This document shows positions 48,543 through 58,611 of a stretch of DNA of 64,000 nt, piece after piece. Every line of letters begins with the position of its first letter. The first letter of the stretch is position 1. Below the pieces are notes generated by a model, which was given only the letters and a program-made list of their open reading frames with translations, was not told where the DNA came from and searched no databases. Source of the DNA: Sulfidibacter corallicola (lineage in GTDB: Bacteria; Acidobacteriota; Holophagae; Acanthopleuribacterales; Acanthopleuribacteraceae); contig NZ_CP071793.1 in NCBI RefSeq assembly GCF_017498545.1, forward strand, positions 6,213,001 to 6,277,000, read 5' to 3'. The position numbers were made by a program, and so were the translations under genes.

Positions 48543-48570
48543 TTGGCGTCGAAGATTTTGGGTTTATAAT
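48543..48570 (+). promoter_or_regulatory. Promoter for the acyl-CoA dehydrogenase gene, with long leader
   Basis: TTGGCG (48543-48548), 16-bp spacer, consensus TATAAT (48565-48570). The ATG is at 48894, so the leader would be about 315 nt. The leader holds short inverted repeats: GGGCTG/CAGCCC (48664-48684 region) and CCACCG/CGGTGG (about 48692-48706). I cannot match it to a known riboswitch. The rest of the gap back to 48313 shows no gene. Confidence 0.6.
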
Positions 48571-48893
48571 GAATTGTTGGTTTCGTTACATTTCAAGGTT
48601 TCCTGTTCGATTCGGAACCAACCGCTGTGAACCGCTCCGGGGGGAGAGCGCCACGTTTGCGATGGGCTGTCGGATTGCAGCCCCATGAGGACCCACCGTC
48701 ACGGTGGAGTCGCGCCGCGGTGAGAGAACGGTTTCAGTGTGTTCGTAGGGATCGTGGAAGAGGCCCCGTTGCTTATTGATTCGCATCGTCGTCCGGCTCG
48801 ATCGAACAGCCGGATCTTGATGGGAAACTCGTCCGCGTGTCGTCGCTGATCGGGCTGTGTACAGGGACAGCCCCGCAAAAGGAAGGAGTTTCA

Positions 48894-50048
48894 ATGGTTG
48901 AGTTTGGCTATAGCGAAGATCAACAAATGATCGTGGAGAATGTTTCCAAGTTTGCCGAAGAGCGCATCCTGCCGCATGTCATGGAATGGGATGAGGCCGA
49001 GTTCTTTCCGGTCGATCTGTTTCACGAAATGGGTGAGCTCGGCTTGTTGGGCGTGTTGGTCCCCGAAGAATACGAAGGCTCGGGTTATGGATATGTAGAC
49101 TACGTGGCCGTTCTGGAAGAGATCGGCCGGGTTTGCGGCAGTATCGGACTGGGTGTCGCCGCGCACAACTCGTTGTGCACCGGGCACATCCTGCAACACG
49201 CCAACGAGGCCCAGAAGCGCAAGTACCTGCCCGGATTGGCGACGGGTCGCCACATCGGTGCCTGGGGGCTGACGGAACCCGGTTCCGGTTCCGACGCGGG
49301 CGGCATGCTCTCCACCGCCAAAAAGGTGGACGGTGGCTGGCTGCTGAACGGCACCAAGAATTTCATTACGCACGCCATCAGCGGCGACATAGCCGTGGTG
49401 CTGGTGAATACCGAACCGGAATTGAAGACTCGCGGCATTTCGGCCTTTATCCTCGACAAGGACATGAAAGGCTGGAGCGGCGGCAAAAAAGAAAAGAAAG
49501 TCGGCATGCGCAGTTCGGAAACCGCGCAATTGGTGATGGAAGATTGTTTCGTGCCGGACGAGAACCTGATCGGCGAGGTCAACGAAGGCTTCAGGCAGGC
49601 CATGGTCGTCTTGGACGGTGGCCGGATTTCGATCGCGGCGTTGAGCCTCGGCATTGCTCGCGGTGCGCTCGAGTGCGCCCAACACTACGCCGCCGAACGC
49701 CGCCAATTCGGCAAGAGCATCGACGAGTTCCAGGCGATCAAGTTCAAGTTGGCCGATATGGCGATGGAACTGGAGGCCGCCCGCCTGCTGACCTTGAAAG
49801 CGGCCTACAACAAGCAACGCGGCGTCGGCCAGACCATCGAGTCGGCCATGGCGAAGCTCTATGCCAGTGAGGTGGCGGTTCGCAATGCCGAGGAATCCGT
49901 GCAAATCCACGGTGGATATGGGTATCTGAAAGAGTATCCGGCCGAAAAGTTCTGGCGGGATTCCAAGCTACTCACCATCGGCGAAGGCACTTCCGAGGTC
50001 CAGCGCATGGTCGTCGCCCGTGAATTGAAAAAAGGCCTGAATCGGTGA
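48894..50048 (+). CDS. Acyl-CoA dehydrogenase
   Basis: Flavoenzyme forming trans-2-enoyl-CoA in fatty or branched-chain acid breakdown, passing electrons to ETF. 384 residues from ATG 48894, with GGAAGGAG 5 bp before it (an in-frame ATG at 48837 lacks this). Family motifs in order: 'GLLGVLVPEEYEGSGYGYVDY', the FAD/substrate signature 'WGLTEPGSGSDAGGM' (about 125-139), 'RRQFGKSIDEFQAIKFKLADM' and the C-terminal 'TIGEGTSEVQR' in which Glu364 is the likely catalytic base, placed as in short- and branched-chain enzymes. Chain-length specificity cannot be read. Neighbours are unrelated. Confidence 0.95.
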   Translation: MVEFGYSEDQQMIVENVSKFAEERILPHVMEWDEAEFFPVDLFHEMGELGLLGVLVPEEYEGSGYGYVDYVAVLEEIGRVCGSIGLGVAAHNSLCTGHILQHANEAQKRKYLPGLATGRHIGAWGLTEPGSGSDAGGMLSTAKKVDGGWLLNGTKNFITHAISGDIAVVLVNTEPELKTRGISAFILDKDMKGWSGGKKEKKVGMRSSETAQLVMEDCFVPDENLIGEVNEGFRQAMVVLDGGRISIAALSLGIARGALECAQHYAAERRQFGKSIDEFQAIKFKLADMAMELEAARLLTLKAAYNKQRGVGQTIESAMAKLYASEVAVRNAEESVQIHGGYGYLKEYPAEKFWRDSKLLTIGEGTSEVQRMVVARELKKGLNR

Positions 50049-50198
50049 TGGCACCCCACGGCGGGATCGAGACGATCTCGCCGACTCTCGGCCCGTCATC
50101 GGGTGCCGCGGAACCGAGCCGCCGTCGATCGACGATCGTTCGGTGATTGGAGGACTCGCCGTGCGCCGACGGGCCATCTTCACGAAAAGGGAGTGTTC

Positions 50199-50843
50199 AT
50201 GACTACCGCATTTCCCGCCCCGTTGCGGGTATTGGGGCTGACTGGCGGCATCGCCTCCGGCAAATCGGCAGTTGGTGACATCATCGCGCGCCGATACCCG
50301 GTGCTCGACGCGGATCACGTGGCACGCGAGGTGGTACGGCCTGGCACGGAAGGCTTGGCGCGGATCGTCGAGGCCTTCGGACCCGAGGTGCTGTGCGGTG
50401 ACGGGACCCTGGATCGCCGCGGCCTGCGCCAGATCATCGCGCACGACGAAGCCGCCCGGCTTCGATTGAACCACATCCTGCACCCTCTGATTCGCGCCGA
50501 AATCGAGCGCAAGTTGGAGGCGCTGGCCGCGCACCACGATGCCGCGTTCGTTTCGGCCGCGCTCATGTTGGAGACCGGCAGCTACCGACGCTACGACGGC
50601 GTCTTGTTGGTGACGGCACCCGAATCCGTGCGTTTGGCGCGTCTGCTGGCTCGCGACGGCATGGACGAGGAAAGCGCACGGGGTTTGATGGCCAAGCAGT
50701 GGGCCGACGAGAAAAAGCGCCCGTTCGCTACCGTGGAAGTGGAGAATGCCGGCGACCTGGCCGATCTCGAGCGACACACTTGGGACGCCCTGGACCGTTT
50801 GGGCCTGGCGGTCGATCGGGTGCAGCGGACTTCTCGTGGGTGA
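50199..50843 (+). CDS. coaE: Dephospho-CoA kinase
   Basis: Last step of CoA synthesis: phosphorylates the 3'-hydroxyl of dephospho-CoA. 214 residues from ATG 50199, with AAAGGGAG just upstream; the frame starts 32 codons earlier. P-loop GLTGGIASGKS at 13-23, then 'YPVLDADHVAREVVRPG' with the conserved DAD, 'LHPLIRAEIERKL' and the lid-region 'MAKQWADEKKRPFA'. Length is near the family norm (about 200). In many bacteria coaE lies near polA, mutM or pilD; none is seen here. Confidence 0.95.
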   Translation: MTTAFPAPLRVLGLTGGIASGKSAVGDIIARRYPVLDADHVAREVVRPGTEGLARIVEAFGPEVLCGDGTLDRRGLRQIIAHDEAARLRLNHILHPLIRAEIERKLEALAAHHDAAFVSAALMLETGSYRRYDGVLLVTAPESVRLARLLARDGMDEESARGLMAKQWADEKKRPFATVEVENAGDLADLERHTWDALDRLGLAVDRVQRTSRG

Positions 50844-51341
50844 GACCCTTTCCGCAAGAGGTGCGATCTTTCGCCGGGCAAGCCGTCGGCCATGGGGTAT
50901 CCCGATCGGGATCGCCGGAAAAAATCCGGCGCCGTTCCGGTCGATGAGCGGGCGGCTCGTTTCCAGGACCAGATGCGTGGAAACTACGGGAACCGGCGCC
51001 GGGAACCATTGGCTGCAAGAACGCGCAAGCGCGTTTGCCATGTCCGCCAATGTGTGTCATGCCGACAATGTAGTCCAGAGAGGAGATCGACTCGGCCCAT
51101 CTTTCGGCGCCGGCAGGCTATGTCTCCGAGTGTGGCCCGGCTCACACTCCCGGTCGTCGTGGGCGCGGGTTCGATGCAGGTGAGCAGGGATTGAAAATGT
51201 AAGGTTAAGTTTTGTCGAGGATCTTGCCGATCTGTCAAATGAGATGATGAAGGTTGATCCCCGAATTGCGCTAACTTTATGGTTTAATGAGTGAAAAGCA
51301 ACGCCAAATAGAAAGTTGACGACATCTTTCGATGATAAGTC
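50844..51341. other. Intergenic region
   Basis: No gene, terminator or repeat can be supported. The last 150 bp are AT-rich and probably carry the promoter of the dehydratase gene, but no -35/-10 pair stands out. Confidence 0.4.
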
Positions 51342-53273
51342 ATGGGTATTGTTATGCTGACAGCCTTGAATAAGCTGCCCCGTTATATGAAAAAGATCAC
51401 CATCCTGATGGTGGACTTTTTGATTTTATGGGTCGCCCTTTGGGCTGCCTTTGCCATGCGTCTCGACACCTGGCTCCCCAAATACTTTTTCTTCTACCTG
51501 GACATCTGGGGTTTCGTTCCCTTTCTCACTATTCCGGTCCTCTACTATTTGGGTGTCTACAACGCGGTGATCCGCTACCTTTCACCCCATTTCCTGGTGC
51601 CCATCCTGCGTTCGGCCTGCATCGCGGTACTCATGTTCGCCGGCGTGGCCATCATGAACCACATCCAGATTCCACGCATGATCTACATCTTTTATTGCGC
51701 CAACGTGGCGATTCTGATGGGCGGTGTGCGTTTGCTGGCCAAGCTCTACCTGCCCGACGTGAGCTACCTGGAGTGCCGGAAACAGAAGATCGCCCTCTAC
51801 GGGGCGGGCAAGGCCGGAACCCAGGTCGCCCACGCCCTGCAAGGCAGCTCCGAGTATCGGGTCGTCGCGTTCTTTGACGACAACGTGGAAATCCAGGGCT
51901 GGGAGATCCTCGGTATACGGGTCTTTCCTCCGCATCAGTTGGAGGAAGTGGTCGAGCGTTTTCAGATCGACGAACTGGTGCTCTGTATTCCCTCGGCGTC
52001 TCGGTGTCGGCGCAGGGAGATCCTGGAATCCATCGACAAGATTCAGGATGTCAAGATGAAGATCCTGCCGGGCATTCCCAACATCGTCTCCGGCCAGGTT
52101 CGCGTAGACGACATTCGCGAAGTGGAAATCGAGGACCTGCTCGGTCGCGATCCGGTGGAGCCCAAGATCGAATTGCTGCGCGAGGGCATCACCGACAGGA
52201 CCGTGCTGGTTTCCGGTGCCGGGGGCTCGATCGGGTCGGAGCTGTGTCGTCAGATCCTCGATCAGCATCCGGCTCAATTGGTGCTGCTGGAAGCCAACGA
52301 GTACGGGCTCTACAGCATCGAGAAGGAATTGCGGGCCCGCATGTCTCCCGGTGACGAAGTGAACATCGTGTCCGTGCTGGGCTCGATCGTGGACGGCAAG
52401 CGCTGCCAACGGGTGATGGAAGCCTACGGTGTTCAGAGCATCTATCACGCGGCGGCCTACAAACACGTGCCCATCGTGGAGCAGAACCTCAGTGAGGGGA
52501 TTCGCAACAACATCTTCGGGACGCTCGAATTTGCACTTGCGGCAGAAGCCGCGAAGGTGGAGCGGTTTACGCTGATCTCTACCGACAAGGCCGTGCGCCC
52601 ATCCAGTGCCATGGGCGCCACCAAGCGATTTGCCGAGTTGATCTTGCAGGGTCTCAATCGCCGCGGCAGCACCACCGAGTTCTCGATGGTCCGGTTCGGC
52701 AACGTCCTGGGTTCTTCCGGCTCTGTCATACCCTTGTTTCGCCGGCAGATTCGAACCGGCGGGCCGGTGACCGTCACCCACCCCGAAATGACGCGCTACT
52801 TCATGACGATTCCCGAGGCGGCACAACTGGTGTTGCAGGCCTCGGCGATGGCCAGCGGCGGCGATGTGTTCGTGCTGGATATGGGCGAGCCCGTCAAAAT
52901 CATGGATCTTGCGCGCAAAATGATCCATTTCAGTGGCTTGTCGATTCGCGACGAGGAAACCGGTGAAGGCGACATTCAAATCCTGTTTTCGGGAGTTCGG
53001 CCGGGTGAGAAGCTCTACGAAGAGCTGTTGATCGGGAAAAGCGCGCTGCCCACCGAGCACCCGCGGATTTCTCGGGCCGAAGAGGAGTGTCTGGAGTGGA
53101 AGCGCCTCGAAGGCTACCTCAAGGAGCTGCGCTACGCATTGGAGTCTTGTGACGCCAAGGCCGCGAGGGCCGCGTTGATGCGCAGCATTCCCAGCTATTC
53201 GCCCTCGCAAGACGCTCATTTCGATGCAGCTACGAATTCCAGCGGGGAGCCGATTCTCTTTCGGGTTTCGTGA
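51342..53273 (+). CDS. Membrane nucleotide-sugar dehydratase of the WbpM/FlaA1/CapD type
   Basis: 643 residues. Four membrane helices occupy about 18-135. A first Rossmann-like CoA-binding-type domain follows ('KIALYGAGKAGTQVAHAL', about 148-165). The catalytic SDR domain begins near 285 with GxxGxxG in 'VLVSGAGGSIGSELCRQI'. 'ISTDKAVRPSSAMGATKRFAEL' holds the catalytic Thr-Asp-Lys region, and 'MVRFGNVLGSSGSVIPLF' follows. Such enzymes make UDP-4-keto-6-deoxy sugars for O-antigen, capsule or glycans. The ATG at 51354 is an alternative start. No other polysaccharide gene is adjacent. Confidence 0.93.
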   Translation: MGIVMLTALNKLPRYMKKITILMVDFLILWVALWAAFAMRLDTWLPKYFFFYLDIWGFVPFLTIPVLYYLGVYNAVIRYLSPHFLVPILRSACIAVLMFAGVAIMNHIQIPRMIYIFYCANVAILMGGVRLLAKLYLPDVSYLECRKQKIALYGAGKAGTQVAHALQGSSEYRVVAFFDDNVEIQGWEILGIRVFPPHQLEEVVERFQIDELVLCIPSASRCRRREILESIDKIQDVKMKILPGIPNIVSGQVRVDDIREVEIEDLLGRDPVEPKIELLREGITDRTVLVSGAGGSIGSELCRQILDQHPAQLVLLEANEYGLYSIEKELRARMSPGDEVNIVSVLGSIVDGKRCQRVMEAYGVQSIYHAAAYKHVPIVEQNLSEGIRNNIFGTLEFALAAEAAKVERFTLISTDKAVRPSSAMGATKRFAELILQGLNRRGSTTEFSMVRFGNVLGSSGSVIPLFRRQIRTGGPVTVTHPEMTRYFMTIPEAAQLVLQASAMASGGDVFVLDMGEPVKIMDLARKMIHFSGLSIRDEETGEGDIQILFSGVRPGEKLYEELLIGKSALPTEHPRISRAEEECLEWKRLEGYLKELRYALESCDAKAARAALMRSIPSYSPSQDAHFDAATNSSGEPILFRVS

Positions 53274-53523
53274 TCGGCGTCCACACAATGACAAAGAAGT
53301 GATGCCGCTTAGGGTCAGGCCAAGGGAATTATGCTAACCTTTATGTGGAATCTTCGTTTCTCAGCGTTCTCCCTTTTTTGATTTCCGACGGGTTTTCGGC
53401 CTCGGTGCGGCCGCGTTCCCGGTTCTTTCGGTAATTGGAAAAGAATCGGCGGGACTCATGGTGCCCGTCGTGGTGGCGTTGCGAGCCCGGATGTTCCGGG
53501 CCGATCGGGAGGCGGTTATTCTC

Positions 53524-54318
53524 ATGAACGAAATAGAGAAAACGAATGTGGGCCTCATGAGACTTCGCGAGCCCGAATGTTCCGTTCCTCGTGATGATGG
53601 TGGTATGTCTGTGACCTTGAAAGCTGAAGCTGTCCCGACTTCTCGGGTTCTCGACAAAATCGCGGGATTGGTGGTGCCTCCTTCGCAGGCGACCGACTCG
53701 CAGGACCTGAGCTGCGCGCTGATCAACAACCGCAAGCAATGTCATTTGTTTCGGCCGCAAGCCGTCGATTCGGAAGCCCTGACCCTCGAGCTGGCAGTAC
53801 CTGGCGGGCGGGTGGCGCCGTTGGACGAAAGCCAGGATTGGTCGTTGGTGGTTCAGGGAAAGTCGGGGGCCTATTGCACCGAAGTGGCTTCGCTCGAGGT
53901 CGGGGCCGAGCGGGTGATGTGTCACTTGGCTCCCGAGACGAACTTCCTGGCTCGGCGCAAATCCTATCGTCTCGCACCGGACTCACGGAACCCCGTTTGG
54001 GTGACGTTCCATCGCAAGGGCCGCGAGTTACGCGGCGTCCTCGTCGATTTCTCGCTGGCCGGTATCGGCATTCAGTTACATGATCGCGACGATCTCGATC
54101 TGGGGGATCTGGTCGGCGACGGCGCCTTTCAATTGCGCTCGATTTCCGTCGCCTTCGCCCAGGCCGCCGTGGCCCATCTCAAGGCCATCGAGGGAGGATG
54201 GCGCGCCGGTCTCGAATTCCGGTACGGATCCGATTCCGAACGTGCCCTGGTACAGCGCGCTTTCGATGCATTGGTGCGATCGCGGCCCTATTCTTCCTCG
54301 ATTGCGGTTGACGGATAG
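53524..54318 (+). CDS. PilZ domain protein (c-di-GMP binding)
   Basis: 264 residues from ATG 53524, with GGGAGG 11 bp upstream; an ATG at 53458 and one at 53605 are alternatives. The C-terminal half is a PilZ domain with both c-di-GMP motifs: RxxxR in 'LARRKSYRL' (about 145-149) and D/NxSxxG in 'VLVDFSLAGIGIQL' (about 175-180). The N-terminal half resembles the YcgR-N/PilZN type beta domain common before PilZ. It probably senses c-di-GMP to alter motility or exopolysaccharide; the neighbouring sugar dehydratase makes the latter attractive but unproven. Its 3' end overlaps the HU gene by 31 bp on the opposite strand. Confidence 0.88.
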   Translation: MNEIEKTNVGLMRLREPECSVPRDDGGMSVTLKAEAVPTSRVLDKIAGLVVPPSQATDSQDLSCALINNRKQCHLFRPQAVDSEALTLELAVPGGRVAPLDESQDWSLVVQGKSGAYCTEVASLEVGAERVMCHLAPETNFLARRKSYRLAPDSRNPVWVTFHRKGRELRGVLVDFSLAGIGIQLHDRDDLDLGDLVGDGAFQLRSISVAFAQAAVAHLKAIEGGWRAGLEFRYGSDSERALVQRAFDALVRSRPYSSSIAVDG

Positions 54319-54554
54319 AATTTGATCGTTTTCAGGTCCATGCCGCCGTAATAACGACCGTCTTTGGGGTTTTGAAAACCTGCTTGGCGGCGATTCGACA
54401 GTTTGAATACGCCGAATCCGCGTAGTTCCACGCGCCCATCGCGCTTGAGGCCCTGGGCGAGCGTTTCGAAAAATTGTCGAACGAACCACTCTGCCTCTTG
54501 CGTGCTGAGACCAGTTCGTTCTTTCAAAAAGACAACGAGATCAGAACGGTTCAT
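54288..54554 (-). CDS. HU/IHF family DNA-binding protein
   Basis: 88 residues. It has the family pattern: N-terminal helical dimer part ('LVVFLKERTGLSTQEAEWFVRQFFETLAQGLKRDG'), then 'RVELRGFGVFKLSNRRQAGFQNPKDGRYY', where the RGFGxF turn and R-x-(A)-x-x-x-NP of the DNA-bending arm are clear. The arm Pro intercalator is in NPKDG. GGAGG lies 10 bp before the ATG. Cannot be assigned to HU or IHF alone. Shares a short divergent promoter region with the small gene at 54632. Confidence 0.93.
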   Translation of the reverse strand: MNRSDLVVFLKERTGLSTQEAEWFVRQFFETLAQGLKRDGRVELRGFGVFKLSNRRQAGFQNPKDGRYYGGMDLKTIKFYPSTAIEEE

Positions 54555-54631
54555 TTTTTTGAGGCCTCCGACAAGGGCTGTCCAGCCGATGTCTTATATT
54601 ACGAATGTAGCATAAATGAGGAGGGCCTACC

Positions 54632-54931
54632 ATGACAGCAGAAAATTGGATCGACTGGTGCCAAAAACAGTTGGGAGACCTGAGTGCACGCTTGAGCCGC
54701 CAGGGCTACAGCCCGGCCAGAATCGAAACGCTCACCAAGACGAGCCCGCTCTTTCGGGAACGGTTCGAGCACTTCATGACCCAATTGACGATGGTGATGG
54801 ATGCCATGGCGGACAACCCGGACGGCTACCACCACTACGAAGACTTCACCCATATGAAGATGGAAATGCTGAAATTCACGAACCTGCATCGCGAACAATT
54901 CCTGTACTTCGACCTGGCGGAAAGCGCCTGA
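54632..54931 (+). CDS. Small unknown soluble protein
   Basis: 99 residues from ATG 54632, with GAGGAGG 8 bp upstream. Predicted mostly helical, with no signal peptide or membrane segment. The sequence is Met-, His- and Phe-rich toward the end ('EDFTHMKMEMLKFTNLHREQFLYFDL'). I do not recognise a family. Well-formed ribosome site and codon usage support a real gene. It is divergent from HU with 77 bp between starts. Confidence 0.7.
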   Translation: MTAENWIDWCQKQLGDLSARLSRQGYSPARIETLTKTSPLFRERFEHFMTQLTMVMDAMADNPDGYHHYEDFTHMKMEMLKFTNLHREQFLYFDLAESA

Positions 54932-55236
54932 TCGAGAACGAAGGACGCATCGCCGGCAACGAAGGCGATGGCGTCACGTGCGAGCCGAACGAATCGGACG
55001 TGCGACCTTTGCATTTTAACCCACTCTAATAACGATCGTTGGCCTGCATCTGCCAGGTGGAAGAGTGAAGGCAAAGGTGGCCCGCCCGCCGCGTTCGGCT
55101 TTTTTTGTGTTTGGTCCAGGGCAAGAAGATGGTTTGGATATGAGTGTTGTGGACTAATAAAAAGGTTATGTTGTGATGTAAGATAAATGTGATGAAGATG
55201 AGCTGAAATTTTTTGGTGTTTGCTTCAGAATAGCGG

Positions 55237-55265
55237 TTGACATCGCTGAGCAGTTTGGGTAGATT
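55237..55265 (+). promoter_or_regulatory. Sigma-70 promoter of groES-groEL
   Basis: TTGACA (55237-55242), 17-bp spacer, TAGATT (55260-55265), 67 bp before groES. The -10 overlaps the CIRCE operator. The rest of 54932-55236 contains no gene I can support. Confidence 0.88.
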
Positions 55266-55290
55266 AGCACTCACTGAGAAAGAGTGCTAA
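55264..55290 (+). promoter_or_regulatory. CIRCE operator (HrcA binding site)
   Basis: TTAGCACTC (55264-55272), 9-bp spacer, GAGTGCTAA (55282-55290): a perfect match to the CIRCE inverted repeat. It implies HrcA repression released by heat. No hrcA gene lies in the window. Confidence 0.97.
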
Positions 55291-55331
55291 AGCTGTTTAG
55301 CATCCAATTCACTACGTGAGGTGCTCATATC

Positions 55332-55622
55332 ATGAAGGTAACACCGCTTTATGATCGAGTTCTGGTTAAGCGCGTCGAAGCGAAAGAAGAAGTTCGTGGT
55401 GGGATCATCATCCCCGATTCCGCCAAGGAAAAGCCCTTGGAAGCAGTGATCGTCGCTGTTGGCCCCGGGAAACGCGCCGAAAACGGTGAGCAGATCGCCC
55501 TGGCTGTCAAAGCCGGCGACAAAGTGCTGGTCGGCAAGTATGCCGGCACCGAGATCAAAGTGAATGATGAAGACCACATCATTCTGCGCGAAGACGAAAT
55601 CCTCGCCAAGCTGGAAGGCTGA
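55332..55622 (+). CDS. groES: Co-chaperonin GroES
   Basis: 96 residues, the usual length. 'PLYDRVLVKRVEAKEEVRGGIIIPDSAKEKP' contains the N-terminal barrel and the mobile loop (GGIIIPD) that contacts GroEL, and 'GDKVLVGKYAGTEIKVNDEDHIILREDEILA' the C-terminal half. Caps the GroEL ring in the cytoplasm. First gene of a two-gene operon under CIRCE control; groEL starts 175 bp later. Confidence 0.98.
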   Translation: MKVTPLYDRVLVKRVEAKEEVRGGIIIPDSAKEKPLEAVIVAVGPGKRAENGEQIALAVKAGDKVLVGKYAGTEIKVNDEDHIILREDEILAKLEG

Positions 55623-55797
55623 GATCCGCTGCCCATGACGGCAGCTTCGGTTTCGTGATCCGGCCTCCCGCGGTGTGTACCGTTGCGGCGGTTTGCCGCG
55701 GGCCGGTTACTCGGGATCGCGCACGCCAGGCGCGTGCGTCCCGCAAGAAAGTACAGTTACTCATTCGAGAAATCGAAACTTTTTAGGAGCGATAGAC

Positions 55798-57450
<1,653 letters not shown>

Positions 57451-57481
57451 TCCAGCCGTTCGGCGATTTGTCCCATCGAGA

Positions 57482-57512
57482 AAGGGAGGGTGTCCGCACC
57501 CTCCCTTTTTTC
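57482..57512 (+). terminator. Rho-independent terminator of groES-groEL
   Basis: AAGGGAGGGTG, loop TCCG, CACCCTCCCTT, then a T-run; 11-bp stem about 30 bp after the groEL stop. Confidence 0.92.
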
Positions 57513-57560
57513 GTTGGGGAACTCCGCCAAGTCGTGCTGGTTTCCCCGTGCCGGCACCTC

Positions 57561-57566
57561 TATAAT
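57561..57566 (+). promoter_or_regulatory. Probable -10 box for pyrE
   Basis: Consensus TATAAT 55 bp before the pyrE ATG; the -35 region is weak (CTGGTT-like). Confidence 0.5.
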
Positions 57567-57620
57567 GCTGCATGATGCCGGCCCGGGTGCCGGCCGTAAT
57601 CGAATTCAAGGGGATGAACG

Positions 57621-58295
57621 ATGTCGCAATCGGGTAGTGAACGCAAAGCCACGCCGGAACAATTGGAAATCGCCACGCTCTTGTTGGAATTGGGTGCCGT
57701 ATCGGTATCGCCGAACGAGCCGTTTACCTGGACCAGTGGCCTCAAGTCTCCGATATACTGCGACAATCGCCTGATTATCAGCACCGTCGATCAACGTCGC
57801 CGCGTGGCGCGCGGATTCGTCGACCTGATGAAACAGAACGACTGGCAACCGGACCTGGTCGCCGGTACCGCCACCGCCGGCATCCCACACGGCGCCTGGG
57901 TCGCCGACCGTTTGGACCTGCCCATGGTCTACGTGCGCTCGGCCGAGAAGAAACACGGCAAGAAGAACTTGATCGAGGGACGCGTGCCCGACGGTGCTTC
58001 GGTGGTTGTGGTGGAAGATTTGATTTCCACCGGCGGAAGCTGTATCAAGGCCGCTCAGGCCCTGGAAGAACAGGGCGCGAAGGTCCTCGGCGTCGTCGCC
58101 ATTTTTCAATACGGCCTACCGAAAGCGGCTGCAGGCTTCGCGGAAGCGAACCTGAACTACAGCACCTTGACGAACATGTCGGCGCTGTTGGATGTGGCGA
58201 TCGAATCGGGTCGGCTTTCGGCCGGTGATCGCGCCAGTCTGGTCGCCTGGCAGGAAGACCCCGCGGCCTGGTCCGTCAGACACGGCGGCGCCTGA
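57621..58295 (+). CDS. pyrE: Orotate phosphoribosyltransferase
   Basis: Makes orotidine 5'-phosphate from orotate and PRPP in pyrimidine synthesis. 224 residues. The PRPP-binding signature 'VVVVEDLISTGGS' is at about 128-140; the catalytic loop 'RSAEKKHGKKNLIEG' carries the conserved Lys residues (about 106-120); 'FTWTSGLKSPIYCDNR' binds orotate. Slightly longer at the N-terminus than typical enzymes. Transcribed alone, after the groEL terminator and its own TATAAT box. Confidence 0.96.
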   Translation: MSQSGSERKATPEQLEIATLLLELGAVSVSPNEPFTWTSGLKSPIYCDNRLIISTVDQRRRVARGFVDLMKQNDWQPDLVAGTATAGIPHGAWVADRLDLPMVYVRSAEKKHGKKNLIEGRVPDGASVVVVEDLISTGGSCIKAAQALEEQGAKVLGVVAIFQYGLPKAAAGFAEANLNYSTLTNMSALLDVAIESGRLSAGDRASLVAWQEDPAAWSVRHGGA

Positions 58296-58361
58296 CCGTG
58301 TTACGCGAAAGCCACTGGCGGAAAGACACCAACTAATATTGTTATGGTGACCTTTCTAGTT

Positions 58362-58572
58362 AGTGCCCATCCAGAAACGGAAAGGCTGCCAGCCCTGGGT
58401 GGTTTGACTGGATGGGCACGCGATCAGGTATCAGGCGTCAGGTTTTAGCAAGATACTTGTTCGAAAGTAATTAGCTGAAACCTGATACCTGAAGGCTGAT
58501 AGCAGCTTGCATTGGAAACCCGACCGATCCAGAGGATCCCTAACAAAAACACCCTGTTTCTGGATGGGCACT
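58362..58572. repeat. MITE-like element, 211 bp
   Basis: Perfect 17-bp terminal inverted repeats, AGTGCCCATCCAGAAAC (58362-58378) and its complement (58556-58572), flanked by AGTT on both sides (58358-58361 and 58573-58576), as for a 4-bp target duplication. The interior has an extra 'GGATGGGCAC' and imperfect inverted repeats built on 'ATCAGGTATCAGG' and 'ACCTGATACCTGA', so it could fold almost end to end. It encodes no protein. It fills most of the 316-bp gap between pyrE and treZ. Confidence 0.8.
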
Positions 58573-58611
58573 AGTTAAAGGCAACGCAAATTGAACAACG
58601 GTGTTGGGTGA

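Noticed and set aside
4352..53343. CTAACCTTT seen in three intergenic regions (4352, 24716, 53334)
   Set aside because: Orientation relative to the following gene is inconsistent and the copies are too short to separate from chance.
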